A stretch of DNA of 40,230 bases from an uncultured Oscillibacter sp. (GCA_910576845.1 CAJTJA010000016.1:1-40230); one strand, 5' to 3'. Positions 30,319-39,052 are shown, numbered from the stretch's first letter. The notes: generated from the letters alone by a model not told the origin. Program-made: numbers and translations.

Positions 30319-33246
30319 CTACGTTTCCTCTCGAGAAAAAGCAGCTTCATCCAGGGCGGCAAAGAGGCTCCGCAGACGGATGCGCACCGCGCCCAGGTTG
30401 GTAATTTCATCGATTTTCAGCTCTGTGTACAGCTTTCCTCCGGCCTGCAAAATGGTCTGGGTTTCGTCTGTGGTGATGGCGTCTACGCCGCAGCCGAAGC
30501 TTACAAGCTGCACCATATCGCAATCCCGGTTCTCACAGCAGTATTTGGCAGCGGCATAGAGGCGGGAATGATAGGTCCATTGGTTCAGCACAGTGGTAGG
30601 AAATTTGTCTACCCGGTTGGATACGGAGTCCTCCGTTATCACCGCCGCGCCGAAGCGGGTGATAAGCGTGTCAATGCCATGGTTGATTTCCGGGTCCACA
30701 TGGTAGGGCCGCCCCGCCAGGACAATGATTCGCCGCCCCTCGGCCCGGGCCTGTTCCATAATCCGGGCTCCCTCCCTGCGGACCTGAGACATATGGTGGG
30801 CGTATTCGGCGTAGGCGGCGTCAGCGGCCTCCCGAATTTCACTTTTGGAGATGTCCGGAAAATGCTGCCGGAGAATGGCGTGAATTTTTTTGGTGAAATC
30901 CTTTGGCCGGTGGAGCCCCACATAGTCATAAATAAATTTCACTTGTTTGATTTCCGGGCAGTTCCCGGCAATGACCTCCGGGTAGTAGGCCACGACGGGG
31001 CAGTTGTAATGGTTATCTCCCAGGCCTTCATCAATGTTGTAGGTCATGCAGGGATAGAAAATGGCGTCGAGACCCAGCTTGGAGAGGAACTGAATGTGCC
31101 CGTGGGCCAGCTTCGCCGGGAAACAGGCGGTATCGCTGGGAATCGTGGCCTGGCCTTTCAGGTACAGGTCCCGGCTGGAGAGAGGGCTGTGATATACGGC
31201 GAAGCCCAGCTTTGTGAAAAACGCATGCCAAAAGGGAAGAAGCTCCCACATGTTCAGGCAAAGGGGAATACCGATTTTCCCCCGTCTGCCGGGGAGGGGT
31301 TTGTATCCTAAAATCAGCTTCCTCTTATAGGCGTACAGATTCCGCTCCCCGGTATCAGCTCTTCCGGTGACAGGGCGGTCGCAGCGGTTGCCGCTGATAA
31401 AGGTCTCGCCGTCTGCAAAGGTATTCACGGTAAGCTGACAGTTGTTGCCGCAGAGGCCGCAGACCCGGCTCTCCGTCGCCTGGGAGAAGTTAGCCAGAGC
31501 CTCCCGGCCCAGCAGGGTGCTGACATGTCCCGGAACTGCCTTGCTCCGGCCGTAGAGCGCCGCGCCGAAGGCGCCCATCAGCCCCGCGATATCAGGACGG
31601 ATAACATCTACGCCCATTTCCTTTTCAAAGGCCCGGAGAACCGCTTCGTTGTAAAACGTCCCTCCCTGGACCACGATGCTCCGGCCCAGTTCCTCGGGGC
31701 TTGCGGCGCGGATGACCTTGTAGATGGCGTTTTTGACCACGCTGATGGAGAGACCCGCTGAAATATTCTCAATGCTGGCCCCGTCCTTTTGGGCCTGCTT
31801 TACGCTGGAGTTCATAAAAACGGTGCAGCGGCTTCCCAGATCCACCGGGCGCTCTGCAAAGAGACCCAGCTTGGCGAACTCCTTGACATCGTGGCCCAAG
31901 GCCTGGGCAAAAGTTTGCAGAAAACTGCCGCAGCCGGAAGAACAGGCCTCGTTCAAAAAGATATTGCTGATAGCTCCGTCCTCGATCTTGAAGCATTTCA
32001 TATCCTGCCCGCCGATATCAATGATGAAGTCCACATTGGGCAGGAAATGTCTCGCGGCAGTGAAGTGGGCCACCGTTTCTACCACACCGTAATCGGCGTG
32101 GAAGGCGTTCTTTGCCAGGTCCTCGCCATAGCCGGTGGTGGTGACGGAAATCACTTGCAGAGCAGGATGCTCCTCATAGAGCCTCTGCAAGACGCCCTGG
32201 ATCAGAGGAACCGGATTGCCGAGGTTTGGCCGGTAATCGGTGAAGAGCAGGCGGGCCTCCTGGTCGATGACCGCCACCTTAACGGTGGTGGAACCGGAGT
32301 CAATGCCGATATGTACCGGAGCGGCATAATCCGGGCCAAAGGGAGCGCGGGCAACTTTCGCCCTGGCATGACGGGCCTGAAATGCCCCGTATTCCTCATG
32401 GCTGCGGAAGAGCGGAGGCTGGCTGCGGTAGGTCTCGGAAGCTCCCCGTGTTTGAAGCCGGTTTGCAATGTCTTTCAGATCAAAAACCTGATCGGAGTAA
32501 AATGCCGCACCCAAGGCGACAAACAGCAAACTGTTTTCCGGGCAGGTTCCGGTGACATCCAGAGTTTTATCAAAGCTCTCACGCAGGCAGTGAGAAAAGG
32601 TCAGTGGTCCTCCAAGGTACAATACATTCCCCTTAATTGGCCGGCCTTGGGCAAGACCTGCGATGGTCTGATTTACCACCGCCTGATAAATGCTGGCGGC
32701 AATGTCCTGAGCCTTAGCCCCCTGGTTGATGAGAGGCTGGACATCGCTCTTGGCAAAAACGCCGCAGCGGGAAGCGATGGTATAGGTTTTTTCCGCTGTT
32801 CGGGCGGCCTCGTCCATCTCGTCGGCGGTCATTTTCAAAAGCGTTGCCATCTGGTCGATAAAAGCCCCGGTGCCTCCGGCACAGGACCCGTTCATCCGCA
32901 CCTCCATGCCGCCGGTGAGGAATAGGATTTTGGCGTCCTCGCCTCCAAGCTCAATGATTACATCGGTGCCGGGGGCCAGCTTATTGGCGGCGACGCGGGT
33001 GGCGAAAACCTCCTGCACAAAGGGAATTCCTATTCCCTCCGCCATGCCCATGCCAGCGGAACCGGAGATCGCCAGCGCGGCTTTCCCGTCAGGAACATAC
33101 TGCTCCGCAGCACGGCGGAGCAGCTCCTCGGATTTCTCCAGAATGTGGCTGAAATGCCGTTCATAGGTGCTGTATATAATTTGATCCGAGCTGTCCAGCA
33201 CCACGCATTTAATGGTGGTGGAACCAACGTCAAGACCGATTTTCAA
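30319..33246 (-). CDS. Acyl-CoA dehydratase activase, two BadF/BcrAD domains plus DUF2229
   Basis: A 975-residue ATP-dependent activase of the HgdC type, which injects an electron into a dehydratase. It carries two ASKHA ATPase domains: the first starts KIGLDVGSTTIK (residue 2), the second HIGIDSGSTTVK (about 312). Each keeps the two cysteines that hold the [4Fe-4S] cluster between HgdC subunits: SCAGGTGAF (Cys122) and SRCGVFAKS (Cys161) in the first, ACSSGCGSF (Cys435) and SRCTVFMNS (Cys474) in the second. A Cys-rich linker CGLCGNNC (596-603) plus NRC (622) precedes the DUF2229 region to the C-terminus. The TTG at 33246 has AGGAGG at 8 nt. Confidence 0.88.
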   Translation of the reverse strand: MKIGLDVGSTTIKCVVLDSSDQIIYSTYERHFSHILEKSEELLRRAAEQYVPDGKAALAISGSAGMGMAEGIGIPFVQEVFATRVAANKLAPGTDVIIELGGEDAKILFLTGGMEVRMNGSCAGGTGAFIDQMATLLKMTADEMDEAARTAEKTYTIASRCGVFAKSDVQPLINQGAKAQDIAASIYQAVVNQTIAGLAQGRPIKGNVLYLGGPLTFSHCLRESFDKTLDVTGTCPENSLLFVALGAAFYSDQVFDLKDIANRLQTRGASETYRSQPPLFRSHEEYGAFQARHARAKVARAPFGPDYAAPVHIGIDSGSTTVKVAVIDQEARLLFTDYRPNLGNPVPLIQGVLQRLYEEHPALQVISVTTTGYGEDLAKNAFHADYGVVETVAHFTAARHFLPNVDFIIDIGGQDMKCFKIEDGAISNIFLNEACSSGCGSFLQTFAQALGHDVKEFAKLGLFAERPVDLGSRCTVFMNSSVKQAQKDGASIENISAGLSISVVKNAIYKVIRAASPEELGRSIVVQGGTFYNEAVLRAFEKEMGVDVIRPDIAGLMGAFGAALYGRSKAVPGHVSTLLGREALANFSQATESRVCGLCGNNCQLTVNTFADGETFISGNRCDRPVTGRADTGERNLYAYKRKLILGYKPLPGRRGKIGIPLCLNMWELLPFWHAFFTKLGFAVYHSPLSSRDLYLKGQATIPSDTACFPAKLAHGHIQFLSKLGLDAIFYPCMTYNIDEGLGDNHYNCPVVAYYPEVIAGNCPEIKQVKFIYDYVGLHRPKDFTKKIHAILRQHFPDISKSEIREAADAAYAEYAHHMSQVRREGARIMEQARAEGRRIIVLAGRPYHVDPEINHGIDTLITRFGAAVITEDSVSNRVDKFPTTVLNQWTYHSRLYAAAKYCCENRDCDMVQLVSFGCGVDAITTDETQTILQAGGKLYTELKIDEITNLGAVRIRLRSLFAALDEAAFSREET

Positions 33247-33322
33247 GGCTTGCTCCTCCTTTGAGTAAACGATTACGCCATTCCTCTCAAACCGTAACCG
33301 CAGGACATCCATATTCCTTGGT

Positions 33323-33351
33323 ATCATACACGTTTTCGACGAATTTTGCAA
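33323..33351 (-). promoter_or_regulatory. Sigma-A promoter of the activase operon
   Basis: Minus-strand TTGCAA (33351-33346), 17-bp spacer, TATGAT (33328-33323), 77 bp before the activase start. Confidence 0.75.
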
Positions 33352-33419
33352 TTGACAATCTCTTGAAAGGCTGTAAAGAATTCGTTAAAGATGGTTTCCC
33401 CGCGGGTGCGAGAGGCGGC

Positions 33420-33448
33420 TTGCTTCTTTTGGAGGGACGTGCTATACT
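33420..33448 (+). promoter_or_regulatory. Sigma-A promoter of queH
   Basis: TTGCTT (33420-33425), 17-bp spacer, TATACT (33443-33448), 35 bp before the queH start. Confidence 0.75.
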
Positions 33449-33482
33449 TAAATCCTATTCATAAGAGAAACGAGGCATGACC

Positions 33483-34049
33483 ATGGATACTGTTCTACTC
33501 CACTGCTGCTGTGCGCCCTGTTCCCTGAGCTGCATTGATCCTCTCCGGGCCGAAGGGGTGGAACCAGTGGCTTTTTGGTACAATCCCAATATCCATCCGT
33601 GGAAGGAATACCAGGCCCGCCGGGATTGCCTGCTGGAATATGCTCCTGCCGCCGGCATGGAGGTTCGGGTCCGGGAGGATTACGGCCTCCGGGATTTTGT
33701 CTGCCATGTGGCAGGGGATATCGGCCGCAGGTGTACTTACTGCTATGAGCACCGCATTGAGGAGACGGCGAAGTATGCCGCCGAAAACGGTTTTTGGGCT
33801 TTTACTACTACCCTGCTGGCCAGCCTCTATCAGGACCATGAGGGCATTGCCCGGGCAGCGGAGCGCTGCGCGGAGCGGTACGGCGTAAAATTTTTGTACC
33901 GGGATTTCCGGCCAAACTTCCGGGAAGGAAACCGCCGGGCCCGGGAGCTGGGCTTCTATATGCAGAAATACTGCGGCTGCGTGTTCTCGGAGCAGGACCG
34001 GTATCAAAAGCAGATCGACCGGGACAAGGCCCGGTTTGCGGAGAAATGA
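33483..34049 (+). CDS. queH: Epoxyqueuosine reductase QueH
   Basis: Catalyses the last step of queuosine synthesis, reducing epoxyqueuosine in tRNA to queuosine; it is the non-orthologous replacement of QueG. The 188-residue protein has the N-terminal LHCCCAPCS motif (Cys8, Cys9, Cys10, Cys13), ARRDCLLEYA, GRRCTYCYEHRIEETA and YCGCVFSEQDRY, which together supply the iron-sulphur ligands of the DUF208/QueH family. The ATG at 33477 lies 1 nt after GAGG, so the ATG at 33483 is preferred. It is monocistronic between a promoter and a terminator. Confidence 0.95.
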   Translation: MDTVLLHCCCAPCSLSCIDPLRAEGVEPVAFWYNPNIHPWKEYQARRDCLLEYAPAAGMEVRVREDYGLRDFVCHVAGDIGRRCTYCYEHRIEETAKYAAENGFWAFTTTLLASLYQDHEGIARAAERCAERYGVKFLYRDFRPNFREGNRRARELGFYMQKYCGCVFSEQDRYQKQIDRDKARFAEK

Positions 34050-34067
34050 ACGCGGCCCAAGAGAAAG

Positions 34068-34099
34068 AGGAACCTCTTCAAGAGGTTCCTTCTATTTTT
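34068..34099 (+). terminator. Intrinsic terminator of queH
   Basis: AGGAACCTC (34068-34076) pairs with GAGGTTCCT (34082-34090) around TTCAA, followed by a T-rich run. Confidence 0.85.
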
Positions 34100-34156
34100 A
34101 GAATTGCGTCCTTAAACATTTTTTCGAATGGGCCATAAAAATTTTGGAACACCCCC

Positions 34157-34184
34157 TTGACATTTTTTCAAAATGTGCTATTGT
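34157..34184 (+). promoter_or_regulatory. Sigma-A promoter of the GntR-ABC operon, with dyads
   Basis: TTGACA (34157-34162), 16-bp spacer, TATTGT (34179-34184). Two dyads overlap it: CATTTT/AAAATG (34161-34175) and TATTGT...ACAATA (34179-34204). Either could be the operator of the YtrA-like repressor encoded next. Confidence 0.65.
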
Positions 34185-34229
34185 ATTAATTGCATAAGAC
34201 AATAAAACAGGAAACAGGAGGCAAATAGA

Positions 34230-34616
34230 ATGCAGTGGCAGTTTTCCAACGATGCCCCCATCTATACCCAACTGATCCATCAGGTTAAGGTGGGCATCGT
34301 TACGGGGGCGTTTCCCCCGGGGGAGCGATTGCCCTCGGTGCGGGATATGGCAACCGAGGCCGGGGTCAACCCCAATACTATGCAGAGGGCCCTGGCGGAA
34401 TTGGAGCGGGACGGCCTGGTTTACAGCCAGCGGACCGCAGGCAGATTTGTGACGGAGGATAATACCATGATTAATACGGCAAAACGCAGCCTTGCTGAAC
34501 GGCATGTGAAAACCTTTCTGGAGGCCATGCTCCGCCTGGGCTTCCACAGGGATGAAATCATTGACTTGATTCAGCAGGAACTGGGAGAGGAGGAAACGGA
34601 CCATGCCAGTGCTTGA
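34230..34616 (+). CDS. YtrA-subfamily GntR regulator
   Basis: A 128-residue transcription factor. Residues 1-75 form the GntR winged helix (PIYTQLIHQVKVGIVTGAFPPGERLPSVRDMA, NPNTMQRALAELERDGLV), and the C-terminal part is the short helical dimerisation tail of the YtrA subfamily, which has no ligand-binding domain. YtrA-type repressors usually control the ABC operon they head and respond to cell-wall-active compounds. The gene overlaps the ATPase gene by 14 nt. RBS is AGGAGG. Confidence 0.92.
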   Translation: MQWQFSNDAPIYTQLIHQVKVGIVTGAFPPGERLPSVRDMATEAGVNPNTMQRALAELERDGLVYSQRTAGRFVTEDNTMINTAKRSLAERHVKTFLEAMLRLGFHRDEIIDLIQQELGEEETDHASA

Positions 34617-35298
34617 GTGCAAGGGCCTGACAAAGCGCTTCGGGCGGACCACTGCCCTGGACGAGGCTGCCATTACCGTTGAGCCGGGCCGTATTGTGGG
34701 GCTCCTGGGCCCAAACGGCAGCGGAAAGACCACTTTGATCAAGCTGGCCAACGGCCTGCTGACTCCTGACGGAGGCTATATCGCCGTCTGCGGCGCCGCC
34801 CCGGGGAAGGAGAGCCACAGCCTTGTGAGCTATCTTCCGGAGCGGACGGCGATTCCCGTTTGGATGTCCGCCAAACAGCTGATGGACTTCTACGGCGACT
34901 TCTATCAGGATTTTCGCCGGGACACCGCGGAAGAGATGCTGGCCCGCCTGAACATCCGCCCCGGCCAGACTGTCAAACAGATGTCCAAGGGCACCCGGGA
35001 AAAGGTGCAGCTGATTATGGTTATGAGCCGGGCCGCGAAGCTCTATCTTTTGGATGAACCGATCGGCGGCGTGGATCCTGCCACCCGGGACTACATCCTC
35101 TCCACCATCATCGGAAACTATAACCCAGAGGCGGCGGTGGTGATTTCCACCCATCTGATTGCCGACGTGGAGAAGGTGCTGGACGAGGTCGTTTTCATCA
35201 ACCAGGGCCGCGTTGTGCTCCAGTCCACTGTGGACGATATCCGGGAGGAGAAGGGCATGAGCGTGGACGCGCTGTTCCGGGAGGTATTCAAATGCTGA
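34603..35298 (+). CDS. ABC transporter ATPase (YtrB-like)
   Basis: A 231-residue ATPase. Walker A GPNGSGKTT (36-44), the signature MSKGTREKVQL (the LSGGQ motif is changed to MSKGT, as is common in YtrB/BcrA-like exporters), Walker B LYLLDEPIGGVDP and the switch His in STHLIADVEKV. It pairs with the permease whose start overlaps its end by 7 nt, suggesting translational coupling. It probably powers export or envelope-stress functions; substrate unknown. Confidence 0.93.
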   Translation: MPVLECKGLTKRFGRTTALDEAAITVEPGRIVGLLGPNGSGKTTLIKLANGLLTPDGGYIAVCGAAPGKESHSLVSYLPERTAIPVWMSAKQLMDFYGDFYQDFRRDTAEEMLARLNIRPGQTVKQMSKGTREKVQLIMVMSRAAKLYLLDEPIGGVDPATRDYILSTIIGNYNPEAAVVISTHLIADVEKVLDEVVFINQGRVVLQSTVDDIREEKGMSVDALFREVFKC

Positions 35299-36110
35299 GA
35301 AAACTAATCAAGCACGAGTTCCGGGCGACGGCCCGCATCATGCTGCCAATGTACCTGGTCCTGCTGATCACTGCCGTGGGGTCCAACCTGGCGGGACGGG
35401 AAATGCTGGACAGCCGGTTTGACGCTCTGAACGTTCTGGGGGTGCTGGTAGTCATGGCCTTTGGCTTCGCCGTGTTCGGGGCACTGGTGATGTCCTTTGT
35501 TTTGATGATTCAGCGGTTTTACAAGAACCTTTTGCAGGACGAGGGATATTTGATGTTCACCCTGCCCGTGTCTGTGCACCAGCACATTTGGGCAAAAGTG
35601 ATTGTTTCCGCCGTGTGGTTCATCGCCACAGTGCTGGCCGTCATTGGGGCGAGCCTGATTGTGGCGTACCAGGGGGGCTTTCTGCGGGAATTTCTGGACT
35701 TCCTCCGCTTTTTTCTGGAGGGGTTCCGGAAGCTGAAAATCAGTGAGGCCCTCAACGGCACCGCTGTCCTGGCGGAGCTGGCCATCCTGATGTTTTTGTG
35801 CCTGGTGGCTTTTTCCCTCCAGTTTTACGCCGCTCTGGCGGCAGGGCACAGCCAGGCGAGCCACAAGATGATCTGGTCCGTCGTCTGCTTTTTTGGCTTC
35901 CAGTTTGTCCTGCAGTTCGGCGGGTCGATGCTGATGATTGGCCTGAACAAACTGAATCTCTTTGATAGCCTTTTCTTCCACTGGGACCCAAAGCCTATCG
36001 TTGCCATCCATGTGGCGCTGCTGATGAGTATCGGCTTCACGGTGCTTTATGGTGCGATTTTTTACGCTGTCACCGTATTCTGCCTGAAAAAGCACTTGAA
36101 CCTGGAGTAA
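35292..36110 (+). CDS. ABC-2-type permease of the GntR-linked transporter
   Basis: A 272-residue membrane protein with six predicted helices (about 20-40, 53-77, 105-130, 158-180, 193-215, 235-262) and a charged loop after helix 3 (LREFLDFLRFFLEGFRKLK). No EAA motif, as expected for ABC-2-type exporters. The MLRKLIKHEFRATAR start is typical of these permeases. It forms the membrane half of the transporter with the ATPase upstream and precedes a lipoprotein gene. Confidence 0.87.
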   Translation: MLRKLIKHEFRATARIMLPMYLVLLITAVGSNLAGREMLDSRFDALNVLGVLVVMAFGFAVFGALVMSFVLMIQRFYKNLLQDEGYLMFTLPVSVHQHIWAKVIVSAVWFIATVLAVIGASLIVAYQGGFLREFLDFLRFFLEGFRKLKISEALNGTAVLAELAILMFLCLVAFSLQFYAALAAGHSQASHKMIWSVVCFFGFQFVLQFGGSMLMIGLNKLNLFDSLFFHWDPKPIVAIHVALLMSIGFTVLYGAIFYAVTVFCLKKHLNLE

Positions 36111-36121
36111 AGGAGTACATG

Positions 36122-36724
36122 ATGAGAAAAATTTCCCTATTCTGCGCACTGGCGCTCTCCCTGGCTTTGCTGCCCGGCTGTATGCCCGGCATCGTGATAA
36201 CCTCTCCCCAAAACGAGCAGTTACAGCGGGAGTTCCAGGAGGACTGGGAGGAGTCCATGGAGGATATCAAGAGCGACTGGGAGGACGCCTTGAATGAGTT
36301 TCAGGATGCTTGGGGACAGGATGAGGACGGCGTGGAAAAGGACCACTACTGGAAAATTTTGAATGAAGAGGACCAGGAGATTGGGACCGTCACAGACGAG
36401 GAACAGGTCAAAGCCATAGACGGCATCCTCAGCGACGATGGCCAGTGGGGTTGGCGGATGACAGAGGATCCCGGCGATCCTGCCTGCAGCTATGTTTACT
36501 GCCAGCAGGAGACCCTGAAAGCCGGGCAGAACCCCGAGGACCGGGAATATAAGGAACTGGTCTGCTTCGCCGTCTCCGCATCGGAGGACGTGGTAACCAT
36601 AAAAATCCTGGAGGAGCTGCCCCCTCTGCTGAACGTGGATCTGGGAACCTTCCTGACTTTCACGATTGATGTTCCGGCAGAGACGGCAGAGGCCCTGCGG
36701 GACCCGGACCGGTTTTTGGGATAA
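36122..36724 (+). CDS. Lipoprotein of the GntR-ABC operon
   Basis: A 200-residue predicted lipoprotein: signal peptide with lipobox LLPGC (Cys at about residue 20), then an acidic, helical stretch (residues 35-70, rich in Glu, Asp and Trp), then a mixed domain from about 75 with YKELVCFAVSASEDVVTIKI. I do not recognise a family. An ATG at 36119 is equally in frame, but it is only 3 nt from the AGGAG site. It starts right after the permease gene and is the last gene before a terminator, so it may be an accessory or sensory part of the transporter. Confidence 0.82.
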   Translation: MRKISLFCALALSLALLPGCMPGIVITSPQNEQLQREFQEDWEESMEDIKSDWEDALNEFQDAWGQDEDGVEKDHYWKILNEEDQEIGTVTDEEQVKAIDGILSDDGQWGWRMTEDPGDPACSYVYCQQETLKAGQNPEDREYKELVCFAVSASEDVVTIKILEELPPLLNVDLGTFLTFTIDVPAETAEALRDPDRFLG

Positions 36725-36730
36725 TTCAAA

Positions 36731-36755
36731 AGGACGCGCCGCCTAGGCGCGTCCT
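36731..36755 (+). terminator. Terminator of the GntR-ABC operon
   Basis: AGGACGCGCC (36731-36740) pairs with GGCGCGTCCT (36746-36755) around GCCTA, followed by TCTTAT. Confidence 0.75.
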
Positions 36756-36774
36756 TCTTATACCTGTCAAACCC

Positions 36775-36803
36775 TTGACAAACCAGGAAAATTGGGGTAG
36801 ATT
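36775..36803 (+). promoter_or_regulatory. Sigma-A promoter of the FprA gene
   Basis: TTGACA (36775-36780), 17-bp spacer, TAGATT (36798-36803), 40 bp before the start codon. Confidence 0.8.
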
Positions 36804-36842
36804 AACCTTGCGAAAACAATAATGCGAAAAGGAGAAAACGTT

Positions 36843-38048
36843 ATGTACTGTGTACGGAATATCACGCCGGACGTTCTGCTGCTTGGCGGGTCTGACCGGA
36901 GGCTCAGCCTGTTTGAGAATGTCTTTCCTGTTCCCAGAGGGGTCAGTTACAATGCGTACTTAGTGCGGGACGAGAAAACCGTCCTGCTGGACACGGCGGA
37001 CAGCGCGGTAGGCGCGCATTTCTATGAAAACCTGGAGTACGCGCTCCAGGGGCGGCCTCTGGATTATGTGGTTGTCAACCATATGGAGCCGGATCACTGC
37101 TCCACTCTGGGAGCGGTGCTTCGCACCCATCCGGCCGCTCAGATTGTGGCCAGCGCCAAGGCCATCTCTATGATCGGCCAATTCTTTGATGCGGATGTCA
37201 CGGACCGCTGCGTCACGGTGAAGGAGGGAGATACTCTCTCCACCGGACGGCATACCTTTACCTTTGTCATGGCTCCCATGGTCCATTGGCCGGAGGTCAT
37301 GGTGACATATGACACCACAGAGAAGGTCCTCTTCTCCGCCGACGCGTTCGGCACTTTCGGTGCGCTGAACGGAAACATTTTTGCCGACGAGGTAAACTTT
37401 GAGACGGAATGGCTGCCCGATGCCCGGCGGTATTATACCAATATTGTGGGAAAATATGGCGCTCAGGTTCAGACGCTGCTGAAAAAGGCGGCGGGGCTGG
37501 ACATCCGGTATCTCTGCCCCCTCCACGGCCCCATCTGGCGGAAGAACGTGGAATGGTTCGTGGAGAAGTACCAGCGCTGGAGCAGCTACACCCCCGAGGA
37601 CAAAACTGCCGCCATTTTCTGCGGTTCCATTTATGGGAATACGGAGAACGCCGCTGAGATTCTGGCGGCCCGGCTGGCGGATAAGGGCGTGAGGGATGTG
37701 CGGCTGTATGACGTGTCTCATACCCATGTTTCCGAGCTGGTGGCTGAGGCGTTCCGGTGCAGTCATCTGGTCTTTGCCGCCGCCACATACAATGGGGAAA
37801 TTTATACGCCCATGGACAATTTCCTCCGGGATTTGAAGTCCCACGGCCTGCGGAACCGGACGGTGGGACTCATTGAGAACGGCACTTGGGCTCCCGTGTC
37901 CGGCAAGCAGATGACGGAACTGCTGGGAAGTATGAAGGATATGACTGTGCTGGAGGGTACCGTCAGCCTGAAATCCTCTGTGAAGGAGGCCCAGCGGCAG
38001 GGCCTGGAGGCCTTGGCGGACGCCCTGGCGGCGGATATCCTGGAGTAA
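36843..38048 (+). CDS. FprA-type flavodiiron protein
   Basis: A 401-residue cytoplasmic enzyme that reduces O2 to water or NO to N2O, protecting anaerobes. The N-terminal metallo-beta-lactamase-like domain has the full set of diiron ligands: HMEPDH (His80, Glu82, Asp84, His85), His148 in VHWPE, Asp167 in SADAFG and His228 in LHGP. The C-terminal flavodoxin domain binds FMN at GSIYGNTENAAE (about residues 260-271). Length is normal for class A proteins. The ATG at 36843 has AAAGGAG at 8 nt; an ATG seven codons upstream overlaps the RBS and is rejected. Single gene with its own promoter and terminator. Confidence 0.95.
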   Translation: MYCVRNITPDVLLLGGSDRRLSLFENVFPVPRGVSYNAYLVRDEKTVLLDTADSAVGAHFYENLEYALQGRPLDYVVVNHMEPDHCSTLGAVLRTHPAAQIVASAKAISMIGQFFDADVTDRCVTVKEGDTLSTGRHTFTFVMAPMVHWPEVMVTYDTTEKVLFSADAFGTFGALNGNIFADEVNFETEWLPDARRYYTNIVGKYGAQVQTLLKKAAGLDIRYLCPLHGPIWRKNVEWFVEKYQRWSSYTPEDKTAAIFCGSIYGNTENAAEILAARLADKGVRDVRLYDVSHTHVSELVAEAFRCSHLVFAAATYNGEIYTPMDNFLRDLKSHGLRNRTVGLIENGTWAPVSGKQMTELLGSMKDMTVLEGTVSLKSSVKEAQRQGLEALADALAADILE

Positions 38049-38060
38049 TACGATGAAAAG

Positions 38061-38088
38061 AGGGAGCCTGTCGGAAGACAGGCTCCCT
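38061..38088 (+). terminator. Terminator after the FprA gene
   Basis: AGGGAGCCTGTC (38061-38072) and GACAGGCTCCCT (38077-38088) form a perfect 12-bp stem with a GGAA loop, followed by TGCGTTT. It may also stop the convergent lipoprotein gene. Confidence 0.8.
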
Positions 38089-38120
38089 TGCGTTTGGTAA
38101 AGGGCAGTCAATGAACCGCG

Positions 38121-39017
38121 CTATTCCCTGCCTGATTCGGCATTGTCTGCCGCTTCGAGGCTGTCTTGATCTTCTTCCTGACCCGAATGGTCTACTATTG
38201 CATAAGAATATCCCTGATATTCCGTTGATTTCTCATCCGCGTCCGATACAATTACGCACAGCCACTCATCGAAATCAAAGTCTTTTTCATTGACACATAG
38301 GGGACGCGTGTCATTATATTTGAAATTTTCATTTATGGGCCTGCGAAATGCAATGATATCGGATAAATTTTTTGTCACTTGTACTTCAGCTTTGAAGTTT
38401 ATCTGCTTCAGTCTATCTATGAGCGCCTTCACCTCCGCTTCCAGGTTCTCTTCTTTTAGTTCAACGTACAGCACACTGGCCTCACCCAGCTGGCTGATAA
38501 AATCCTCTATAACGGAGTCATTCACCTCTGATATGTCATGGTTTCCTAAATATGTATTGTATCCGTAGTATAAATCTGCTTCCAGACTGGAACTGGAACG
38601 TCCTGAATCGCCGGAAGCGGCGGCGAGGATCACATCGTTCAGGCCAAGATTGCGCGCGCAGTATTCCCGCACGCTCTCATAGAGTTCGTCAAAGTAATAG
38701 TCGTCCCGCAGTTTTGACGTATCGTAATAATCGCTGGTGCTGGTATAAGAAAAGGATACCACCTTCCCGTTCCACTCTAAATGGATAACGGGCTTCAGCA
38801 GCACCGTGTGTGACGCAAATAATCCGCCCTGCATGCTTGTGCCCTTTTGAAATTGCACCACGGAGATATCTTCCTCCGGGACGCCGAAGCGCTCCGAGGC
38901 GTACTGAATATAGAAATCAATATCCGGTGTTCGCGCCGCCTCCTCGTCGCGGCAGCAACCCGTTAGACACAGCGCAAGCAGCGCCGATAAGGCCAGGCAG
39001 GGGATTCGTTTTCCCAT
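38121..39017 (-). CDS. Lipoprotein of unknown function, AT-richer than neighbours
   Basis: A 298-residue predicted lipoprotein: MGKRIPCLALSALLALCLTGC with lipobox LTGC (Cys21), then a soluble domain of mixed alpha/beta character (VVSFSYTSTSDYYDTSKLRDDYYFDELYESVREYC in part) and an acidic C-terminal tail. I do not recognise a family. Much of 38180-38760 is visibly richer in A and T than the genes around it, which may point to horizontal gain. The ATG at 39017 follows AAGGAGG; in-frame sequence upstream covers the promoter. It stands between convergent fprA and the khpA terminator. Confidence 0.8.
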   Translation of the reverse strand: MGKRIPCLALSALLALCLTGCCRDEEAARTPDIDFYIQYASERFGVPEEDISVVQFQKGTSMQGGLFASHTVLLKPVIHLEWNGKVVSFSYTSTSDYYDTSKLRDDYYFDELYESVREYCARNLGLNDVILAAASGDSGRSSSSLEADLYYGYNTYLGNHDISEVNDSVIEDFISQLGEASVLYVELKEENLEAEVKALIDRLKQINFKAEVQVTKNLSDIIAFRRPINENFKYNDTRPLCVNEKDFDFDEWLCVIVSDADEKSTEYQGYSYAIVDHSGQEEDQDSLEAADNAESGRE

Positions 39018-39052
39018 GGAAATCCCTCCTTCCGGCGTATTTGTCCAAAACC

